The position numbers were made by a program, and so were the translations under genes. The notes under the pieces were generated by a model that saw only the letters and a program-made list of their open reading frames with translations, was not told the origin of the DNA and did no database searches. This document shows, piece by piece, positions 58,553-64,000 of a stretch of DNA of 64,000 bases. Numbering within the stretch: the stretch's first letter is position 1; each line of letters opens with the position of its first letter. Source of the stretch: Bradyrhizobium sp. AUGA SZCCT0158 (GTDB taxonomy: Bacteria; Pseudomonadota; Alphaproteobacteria; Rhizobiales; Xanthobacteraceae); the NCBI RefSeq assembly GCF_018130065.1, contig NZ_JAFCME010000011.1, positions 173,753 to 237,752 of the forward strand, read 5' to 3'.

Positions 58553-58627
58553 TGGTGGACGCACAAGGGATCGAACCTTGGACCTCTCCCGTGTGAAGGG
58601 AACGCTCTCCCGCTGAGCTATGCGTCC
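58553..58627 (-). tRNA. tRNA-Val (anticodon CAC)
   Basis: All four arms can be drawn: acceptor GGACGCA/TGCGTCC, D-arm GCTC/GAGC, anticodon stem TTCCC/GGGAG around loop TTCACAC, and T-arm CAAGG-TTCGATC-CCTTG. The anticodon in the loop is CAC, reading GUG (Val). The encoded CCA end is present. It sits at the border between the repeat-rich accessory stretch and core genes. Confidence 0.96.
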
Positions 58628-58715
58628 GGGATTCGGCGAAATCAGCGCCGTCAGAGCCCGCGATTTACGAAGTGAGGGCCCATAGTGTCAAGCAAACAAA
58701 GCGGCCGAATCGGGA

Positions 58716-58770
58716 CATAGCGTTTTCGCGCGAAGTGGAGGCCGGTTCGCGTGAAGAAAACGCGTCAAAA
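58716..58770. repeat. short dispersed repeat, CATAGCGTTTTCG type, copy 1
   Basis: CATAGCGTTTTCGCGCGAAG, then TGGAGGCCGGTTCGCGTGAA and GAAAACGCGTCAAAA. The ends pair (GCGTTTTC/GAAAACGC). A second copy in the same orientation lies beyond the adjacent gene at 60169. Confidence 0.85.
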
Positions 58771-58774
58771 AAAG

Positions 58775-60055
58775 TTACGCCCCTTGCTGGCGGGCGCGGG
58801 AGGCGTGCGACTGCAGGGCCCGGATTCGCTCGGCCAGGGTGCCGCCGCCTTCGGAAGGCGTGGTGGCGGCGGTGTCGTTGGCCGGCTTGGCCGGGGGCTT
58901 GGGAGCCGCCGGTTCCGCGGCCAGCATGGCCTCGATCGCCGAATTCGGTCCCTCCAGCTGGATCGCCAATTTGGCGACCTCGGCGGCGATGTCGTTGATG
59001 CGCTCGCGCAGCAGCGCGTTCTCCATCCGCTCGGTGGCCCAGGAGCTTTCGGCCTGCTGCTGGATCGCGTTGATGTCGCGCTGCAGCTTGGCGCGTTCGT
59101 CGCGCGCGACACGAAGCTGTTCCTCGACCGCGGCCTTCTCGCTGCGCAGTTTTTCGATCGCCGGCGAATTTCCGCCCTGGCTCAGGGCCGCGATCTCGAC
59201 ACGCAATTCCTTGGTCGTGCGCTCGGCGACGTCGTTGGCCTGCTTGAGCTGGTTGTTCTCGAATTCGCGTTCGGCCAGGAGCTTGCCCTGGGTGGCGAGC
59301 CGCGCCTCGAGATCGTTGACGCGGTTGCCGAGCATTTCGGCTTCCTTGACCTGGATGATCAGCTGCCGGTCCAGATCGGTGACGCGCTGGCTCAGATTTT
59401 CGACGCGGCTGCGCGCCTCGTTGAGTTCACGCGTCGCGTTCTCGGATTCGCTGCGCTCCTGCGCGAGCCGGGCTTGCGTCGCCGCGAATTCCTTTTCGGC
59501 GTCGCCGACGCGGCCCTTCAACTCCTCGATCTGCGTGCGCACCGCGACCAGCTCGACCTGGCGGCTGTCCGCCACCATCGAACGGTCGGACAGTTCATGA
59601 TTGATCTTGGCAAGTTCGCCCTGCTTGTCGGTCAGCGCCCTTTCGGCGCCGCGCAGCATCTCGGTCTTGGCCGAAAATTCCTCTTCGGTGGCGCGCAGCT
59701 GTTCTTTCACCGCCTTCTCGCGCGCCTCGAGCCCGAAGATCGTGGCGTTCTTCTCGCCAAGCTCGATCTTCATGCGGTTGATCGCGTCGGATTTCTTGCC
59801 GAGTTCGGCAAGCTGGCTGGTGGTCTTGTTCTTCAGCTGGTCGACGCTCATCTCGAGCCGCCGCGCCGACATCGCGAATTCCGCGCGCAGCTGGTCCTTG
59901 TCGGCCTGGATTTCCGCCATCGACAGCGGGGTGGCCGCTTCCAGTCGCCGGGTCGTCAGCCGGACCGCGCGGTTATGCACCAGCGGCACGATCATCAGGC
60001 CAAACAGCATCGAGACCAGAAAACCGATCGCCAGATACATGATCGGTTCGATCAT
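58775..60055 (-). CDS. membrane-anchored coiled-coil protein (426 aa)
   Basis: One N-terminal membrane helix (MYLAIGFLVSMLFGLMIVPL) is followed by about 330 residues of nearly unbroken coiled coil, rich in Glu, Lys, Arg, Ala and Leu (LAELGKKSDAINRMKIELGE and many like it). A Pro/Ala-rich linker (AAPKPPAKPANDTAATTP) and a short C-terminal helix follow. The layout recalls rhizobial proteins that span from the inner membrane into the cytoplasm. Homology to a named family is not clear to me. The gene is bracketed by two direct copies of the CATAGCGTTTTCG repeat. Confidence 0.8.
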   Translation of the reverse strand: MIEPIMYLAIGFLVSMLFGLMIVPLVHNRAVRLTTRRLEAATPLSMAEIQADKDQLRAEFAMSARRLEMSVDQLKNKTTSQLAELGKKSDAINRMKIELGEKNATIFGLEAREKAVKEQLRATEEEFSAKTEMLRGAERALTDKQGELAKINHELSDRSMVADSRQVELVAVRTQIEELKGRVGDAEKEFAATQARLAQERSESENATRELNEARSRVENLSQRVTDLDRQLIIQVKEAEMLGNRVNDLEARLATQGKLLAEREFENNQLKQANDVAERTTKELRVEIAALSQGGNSPAIEKLRSEKAAVEEQLRVARDERAKLQRDINAIQQQAESSWATERMENALLRERINDIAAEVAKLAIQLEGPNSAIEAMLAAEPAAPKPPAKPANDTAATTPSEGGGTLAERIRALQSHASRARQQGA

Positions 60056-60168
60056 GGATGGTCACTCCCCGAGGGCGTAAAGAATTCGTTAATCACAATG
60101 CCATGGGGGACCGGCAAAAGGCCAGCCCAATGCCGCGTTAACCTGAATCGTGAAGATCAATGTGGGGG

Positions 60169-60259
60169 CATAGCGTTTTCGAGCGAAGTGGACCCCGGTT
60201 CGCGTAAAGAAAACGCGTCAAAACAAAAACTGGAGCCCGGTTCTGATGCAATCAGAACC
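60169..60259. repeat. short dispersed repeat, CATAGCGTTTTCG type, copy 2
   Basis: CATAGCGTTTTCGAGCGAAG, TGGACCCCGGTTCGCGTAAA and GAAAACGCGTCAAAAC, extended by GGTTCTGATGCAATCAGAACC, which is a perfect hairpin. It is widespread in Bradyrhizobium from memory. Confidence 0.85.
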
Positions 60260-60302
60260 GATCAGGCTCCGCTGTTCAGGAAACCGTTGCTCAGGAAAAA
60301 GG

Positions 60303-60986
60303 TCAGAACGGGTTCCAGGTCGCGCGCGGGGTAAATTTGAGATAGCCGATGTTGGCGCCGAGCCGCAGACCGATGCCGGAGCGGATCGGCACCAGCACGA
60401 TGTTGTTGGCGGTGAGCGCGGTCATGCCGAAGCCGCCGACGATATAGGCCGAGCCGTCGATGCCGGCGAAGCGCTGATAGATCGCGTTGGTGGCGGGCAG
60501 GTTATAGACCAGCGTCATGGTGCGGGCGCCGTCGCCGCCCCAGTCGAAACCGACCGACGGGCCCTGCCAGTAGACCCGCAAGTCGCCGGCGTTCTTGGTG
60601 TAGAGGGTGCCTTCGCCGTAGCGCAGGCCGGCGACAAAGGCGCCGGAGCCTTCCTCGCCGAGCACGTAACCGTTCGGCAGACCCCATTGGCTCACCGCGC
60701 GCTCGATGATCGATGCCAGCCCGCGCGAGACGTTGCCGAAGAATTTGTGGCCGGCGTTGACCAGCTCGTCCGGCCCATAGGTCGCCGGGCCCTGCGCGCG
60801 CTGCGGCGGCGGCGCCTGCTGGTACGGCGCTTGCTGCACCGGAGCCTGCTGGTACGGCGCCTGTTGGCCCGGTGCCTGCAGTGGCGCCTGTTGCATCGGC
60901 CCCGACTGCTGCGCAGGTGCGGGCACAGTCCAGCACATCAGCGCGGCGAACGTTACCGCGGCAAGGCGTGAGACGAAAATCATCAA
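60303..60986 (-). CDS. eipA: EipA (DUF1134) envelope protein
   Basis: A 227-residue exported protein. The signal peptide is at 1-25 (SRLAAVTFAALMCWTVPAPA), and a Gln/Pro/Ala-rich linker (PGQQAPYQQAPVQQAPYQQA) runs to about residue 70. The DUF1134 core is GPDELVNAGHKFFGNVSRGL, EGTLYTKNAGDLRVYWQGPS and GIGLRLGANIGYLKFTPRAT. In Brucella and Caulobacter this protein (EipA) supports cell-envelope integrity and is a small beta barrel in the periplasm. The gene ends in WNPF as usual for the family. Confidence 0.92.
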   Translation of the reverse strand: MMIFVSRLAAVTFAALMCWTVPAPAQQSGPMQQAPLQAPGQQAPYQQAPVQQAPYQQAPPPQRAQGPATYGPDELVNAGHKFFGNVSRGLASIIERAVSQWGLPNGYVLGEEGSGAFVAGLRYGEGTLYTKNAGDLRVYWQGPSVGFDWGGDGARTMTLVYNLPATNAIYQRFAGIDGSAYIVGGFGMTALTANNIVLVPIRSGIGLRLGANIGYLKFTPRATWNPF

Positions 60987-61094
60987 AGAACCCCTGGTAT
61001 CGAAATTCTGGCCGCCGCCTTAACCTGACGCCAACAAGCACGGCTCTAGGTTGCGTCCAGTGTCCCCTCGACTCGTATGTTATCGGTATCAACT

Positions 61095-61601
61095 ATGACG
61101 GCACAACGGCAGGAAAGATATGGTTGGCGCCCCGGAATGGCCATTTTCGCCCTGTGGGCAGGCTTTTTCGGCGTTCTCTGCCATGATTTCACCGCCCTTG
61201 CCGCGACCACCGAACGCGTGGTGGTCAATCGCTATTCCGGCCTTGCGATCGAGGGGTTTGATCCCGTCGCCTATTTCACCGATTCCGTGGCCGTCCAGGG
61301 CGTGGCGGATTTCGAGGCCGCCGAGGCCGGCGCCGTCTGGCGCTTTCGCAACGAGGGCAATCGCGCTTCCTTTGTCGCCCACCCCGAGGTCTATGGCCCC
61401 CAGTTCGGCGGCTACGATCCGGTCGATCTCGGGCGAGGCGTTACCTATGCCGGTAACCCGCGGTTCTGGGCGGTCGCAGGCCAGCGGCTCTTTCTGTTCG
61501 GCCGCGAGGAAAACCGCGATGCTTTCAAGGCCGATCCTTCGCGTTTCCTGAAAGACGCCGCCGCCCACTGGCCTCGGCTCGAACAGGGTCTGGCGCAGTA
61601 A
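61095..61601 (+). CDS. YHS-domain exported protein
   Basis: A 168-residue protein. A hydrophobic segment MAIFALWAGFFGVLCHDFTA forms the signal peptide or anchor (residues 15-34). The mature domain starts IEGFDPVAYFTDSVAVQGVA, then WRFRNEGNRASFVAHPEVYG and YDPVDLGRGVTYAGNPRFWA, typical YHS-like units seen beside redox and metal proteins. ATG 61095 is taken; an in-frame ATG 18 bp upstream at 61077 is an alternative. It converges on cysQ with 1 bp between the stops. Confidence 0.85.
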   Translation: MTAQRQERYGWRPGMAIFALWAGFFGVLCHDFTALAATTERVVVNRYSGLAIEGFDPVAYFTDSVAVQGVADFEAAEAGAVWRFRNEGNRASFVAHPEVYGPQFGGYDPVDLGRGVTYAGNPRFWAVAGQRLFLFGREENRDAFKADPSRFLKDAAAHWPRLEQGLAQ

Positions 61602-61602
61602 A

Positions 61603-62430
61603 TCAGAAGGAGGCCTCCGGATCGCCCCAGGCGATGAATTCCGGCACGATGAAATCTTCGCGGCCAGCACCAAAATGCAGCGCGGCACCGGTTGAATTCG
61701 TGATCTTGCCGCCGGCGGCTGTAACCACCGCATGGCCCGCCGCCACATCCCATTCGCAGGTCGGCGACAGGCGGGGATAGATGTCGACCGCGCCTTCCGC
61801 CACCCGGCCGAACTTGACCGCCGAACCGAGCTCGGCGCGCACCGCTCCGGGCCGTGCGGCAATAAAGGCTTCAGTGCGGTCATCGCCATGCGAGCGGCTG
61901 ACGGCCACGGTCCAGGCTTTTCCCCTGATCGGGCAGGGCCGCGTTCGGATCGGCTCGATCCGCGGCGCGCCGCCGTCAATAAGGGTCAGCCGCTCGGCGC
62001 CCCGGCCGACGATGCCGCGCCAGATCAATCCAAGCGCGGGCGCGCTGACGATGCCGAGCAGCGGCACTCCGGCGGTCACCAGCGCCAGGTTGACGGTGAA
62101 TTCGGCGCGGCCGGCGACGAATTCCTTGGTGCCGTCGAGCGGGTCGATCAGGAAGAAGCTGTCCTTGTAAGGCAGCTTCGCCAGATGCGTCCGCTCCTCG
62201 GACAATGACGGTATATTTGGCGCCAGCCGCGCCAGGCCTTCGCCGATGATGCGGTCGGCGGCAAGATCGGCTTCCGTGACCGGCGATCCGTCGGTCTTGC
62301 CATCGACCGTCATGGCGGCGCGGTTGACGGCAAGGATCGCGGCGCCGGCCCGGATCACCAGATCGGTCAGCGGCTCGATCAGGGCGCTGGCGGCCATATG
62401 ATCGATAACGGGCGGAGTTGCCTCATTCAT
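61603..62430 (-). CDS. cysQ: 3'(2'),5'-bisphosphate nucleotidase CysQ
   Basis: A 275-residue magnesium-dependent phosphatase of the inositol-monophosphatase fold, removing the toxic by-product pAp of sulfate activation. The metal-site motifs are present: SEERTHLAKLPYKDSFFLID, then PLDGTKEFVAGRAEFTVNLA and CEWDVAAGHAVVTAAGG. Asp and Glu ligands sit in EERT, IDPLDGT and CEWD. KTDGSPVTEADLAAD opens the fold. It converges on the YHS gene and is monocistronic. Confidence 0.92.
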   Translation of the reverse strand: MNEATPPVIDHMAASALIEPLTDLVIRAGAAILAVNRAAMTVDGKTDGSPVTEADLAADRIIGEGLARLAPNIPSLSEERTHLAKLPYKDSFFLIDPLDGTKEFVAGRAEFTVNLALVTAGVPLLGIVSAPALGLIWRGIVGRGAERLTLIDGGAPRIEPIRTRPCPIRGKAWTVAVSRSHGDDRTEAFIAARPGAVRAELGSAVKFGRVAEGAVDIYPRLSPTCEWDVAAGHAVVTAAGGKITNSTGAALHFGAGREDFIVPEFIAWGDPEASF

Positions 62431-62592
62431 AAGCGGGGCTCATTTGCTGTTCGTGTTCCCTTGACCGGTGCCGGCCTGTGCTGGCAGCTCGCGCCTGCGC
62501 AGTGTATCAAACCACCGAGCATGCGTGATTCGTAATTGTCCGCCGGCAGTCTTGCAGCGATTGGGGACTGCGCGGCCTTCCAGGAAAATCTG

Positions 62593-63240
62593 ATGTCTGA
62601 CACTCCGTCTCCCGGCGTCGCTCCTGACGCCCTCGAACTTGCGGCACTGCTGTGTTCGCGGGTCTGTCATGATCTCATCAGTCCGGTTGGCGCCATCGTC
62701 AATGGGCTGGAGGTCCTCGACGACAATCCCAAGCCCGAAGATCGTGAATTCGCGCTCGATCTGATTCGCAAGAGCGCCAAGACCGCCTCGGCCCGGCTGC
62801 AGTTCTGCCGGCTGGCGTTCGGCGCGGCCGGCTCGGCCGGCGCGCAGATCGACCTCGGCGACGCCCAGACCATGGCGCGCGGCCATATCGAGGACGGCAA
62901 GATCACCATCAGCTGGAATTTGCCGCGGCTGCTCTTGCCGAAGAACCGCGTCAAGCTGCTCTTGAACATGCTGGTCATTGCGCAGCAGACCATCCCGCGC
63001 GGCGGCACGCTGACCATCGACCCGATTGGCGACGGCGAGACGATGAGCTTTCGCGTCACCTCGGCCGGCCTCAACGCCCGCGTGCCGCAAAACATCGCCG
63101 ACTTGCTGAGCGCAAGTTCGACCACCGCGATCGATGCGCATGCGGTGCAGCCATATTATACCCGGCTTTTGGCGCAGGCCTGCGGGCTCGCCGTGACGCT
63201 CGCGCTCGACGGCGACAAGGTGCTCGTGACCGCCGCCTGA
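62593..63240 (+). CDS. chpT: histidine phosphotransferase ChpT
   Basis: A 215-residue protein of the ChpT type, which carries phosphate from the kinase CckA to CtrA and CpdR in the alphaproteobacterial cell-cycle relay. The N-terminal helix pair has the phospho-acceptor His26 in SRVCHDLISPVGAIVNGLEV, and the C-terminal half is a degenerate ATPase-like fold (LLPKNRVKLLLNMLVIAQQT). ATG 62593 is chosen because the family starts there. The gene is followed by cheA on the same strand, with a possible CtrA site and a terminator-like hairpin between. Confidence 0.9.
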   Translation: MSDTPSPGVAPDALELAALLCSRVCHDLISPVGAIVNGLEVLDDNPKPEDREFALDLIRKSAKTASARLQFCRLAFGAAGSAGAQIDLGDAQTMARGHIEDGKITISWNLPRLLLPKNRVKLLLNMLVIAQQTIPRGGTLTIDPIGDGETMSFRVTSAGLNARVPQNIADLLSASSTTAIDAHAVQPYYTRLLAQACGLAVTLALDGDKVLVTAA

Positions 63241-63263
63241 GCGCCGCCACGCGGCGATTATGG

Positions 63264-63278
63264 TTAACCAAAGGTTGA
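63264..63278 (+). promoter_or_regulatory. possible CtrA box, TTAA-N7-TTGA
   Basis: TTAA at 63264-63267, 7 nt, TTGA at 63275-63278. This is one base off the TTAA-N7-TTAA consensus of the cell-cycle regulator CtrA. It lies between chpT and cheA. Confidence 0.45.
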
Positions 63279-63284
63279 TATTGG

Positions 63285-63307
63285 ACGGCTGGATTCATTG
63301 CAGCCGT
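63285..63307 (+). terminator. terminator-like hairpin after chpT
   Basis: Perfect 7-bp stem ACGGCTG/CAGCCGT with a 9-nt loop, followed by the T-rich CTTATCTCTTTG. Confidence 0.5.
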
Positions 63308-63434
63308 CTTATCTCTTTGTTGAGGCCGTTCTTTTCCATTTGCTCAACCAATATTAAACGCTTTGCATAGAAGCTGGCCAAGTTCCGTCGGGGCACGTCG
63401 ATGTCGCGTGCCGGTGCGTGCGAAGGCCGGTTTC

Positions 63435-64000
63435 ATGGATGATTTGTTGCGGGAATTTTTGACCGAGACCAGCGAGAGCCTGGATACGGTCGACAATCAG
63501 TTGGTGCGGTTCGAGCAGGACCCGAACAACGCGAAGATTCTGGATAACATCTTTCGCCTGGTGCACACGATCAAGGGCACCTGCGGCTTCCTCGGCCTGC
63601 CGAGGCTGGAAGCGCTGGCCCATGCCGGCGAGACCCTGATGGGCAAATTCCGCGAGGGCATGCCGGTCACCGCCGGCGCCGTCACGCTGATCCTGTCCTC
63701 GATCGATCGCATCAAGGAAATCCTCGCAGGTCTCGAAGCCACCGAGAACGAGCCGGAAGGCAGCGACGAGGACCTGATCGAGAAGCTGCATCTGTTGGCG
63801 GAAGGCGGGGCGCACGATGCGCCGGCGGAAGCCGTTGCCGAACCCGCCCCCATGATCGCTTCGCCCCCGGTTCAGCCCCAGGCTCCCAAGGAGACGCAAC
63901 TGGCTCACGGCACGCTGGTGGATCAGGTGCTGGAACGGCCGCTGCGTCCCGGCGAAGTCTCGCTCGACGATCTCGAACGCGCCTTCCGCGAGACCGCCGT
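63435..64000 (+). CDS. cheA: chemotaxis histidine kinase CheA (5' part, runs off the window)
   Basis: The 188 codons before the edge encode the N-terminal Hpt domain, with the phospho-acceptor His44 in IFRLVHTIKGTCGFLGLPRL, followed by the helices of the bundle and a Pro-rich linker (EPAPMIASPPVQPQAPKETQ). The kinase, dimerisation and CheW-like domains must lie beyond 64000. There is no stop codon before the edge. ATG 63435 gives the usual start MDDLLREFLTETSESLDTVD. Having cheA directly after chpT is a neighbourhood that I associate with Bradyrhizobium relatives. Confidence 0.92.
   Translation, partial: MDDLLREFLTETSESLDTVDNQLVRFEQDPNNAKILDNIFRLVHTIKGTCGFLGLPRLEALAHAGETLMGKFREGMPVTAGAVTLILSSIDRIKEILAGLEATENEPEGSDEDLIEKLHLLAEGGAHDAPAEAVAEPAPMIASPPVQPQAPKETQLAHGTLVDQVLERPLRPGEVSLDDLERAFRETA

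Overview
The window reads as chromosomal DNA of an alphaproteobacterium of the Bradyrhizobium/Nitrobacteraceae type. The grounds are high GC, a trimmed PutA with a divergent Lrp-type regulator, an EipA (DUF1134) protein, ChpT, GcrA-like and HWE-kinase genes, tripartite-transporter binding proteins, and several intergenic repeat families that I recognise from memory as typical of Bradyrhizobium. No database search was possible, so names rest on motifs and remembered family resemblance.

1-15 kb is housekeeping and metabolism: a glutathione S-transferase, a CoA-transferase, putA/putR, a transglutaminase-like exported protein, a cold-shock protein, two tandem copies of a His-rich secreted-protein unit, a CyaC-type redox-linked adenylate cyclase, a GT39-like glycosyltransferase and the YcjF/YcjX pair. 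15-27 kb is catabolic: an SDR, a benzoylformate-decarboxylase-like ThDP enzyme, a hydratase/CoA-transferase/acyl-CoA dehydrogenase operon with a divergent LysR gene, a split sulfopyruvate-decarboxylase-like enzyme, two tandem CYP153-like P450s and isovaleryl-CoA dehydrogenase. 27-43 kb mixes membrane proteins, an M48 protease, a LysR/Bug/hydrolase set, a GcrA-like gene with a 59-aa acidic partner, a third ThDP enzyme, a PD-(D/E)XK-like protein, an M20 peptidase and a PAS-HWE histidine kinase.

43.5-58.5 kb is different. It is a gene-poor accessory stretch of many proteins under 100 residues, repeats, orphan terminators and gene fragments (an SRPBCC-like gene, the C-terminus of an ATP-dependent DNA ligase, an unknown C-terminus), ending at a tRNA-Val(CAC). 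Three perfect GGAAC-N16-CGTT sites and four GGAAC-N17-GTT sites stand just upstream of its small genes. That is the promoter form used by EcfG, the general-stress sigma factor of alphaproteobacteria. With a DUF892 ferritin-like protein and a PRC-barrel protein among the targets, I infer a block of small general-stress genes. It is the most interesting part of the window.

58.7-64 kb returns to core genes: a coiled-coil membrane protein, eipA, a YHS-domain protein, cysQ, chpT and the start of cheA, which runs off the right edge. The ChpT/CheA pair links phosphorelay control of the cell cycle with chemotaxis signalling.
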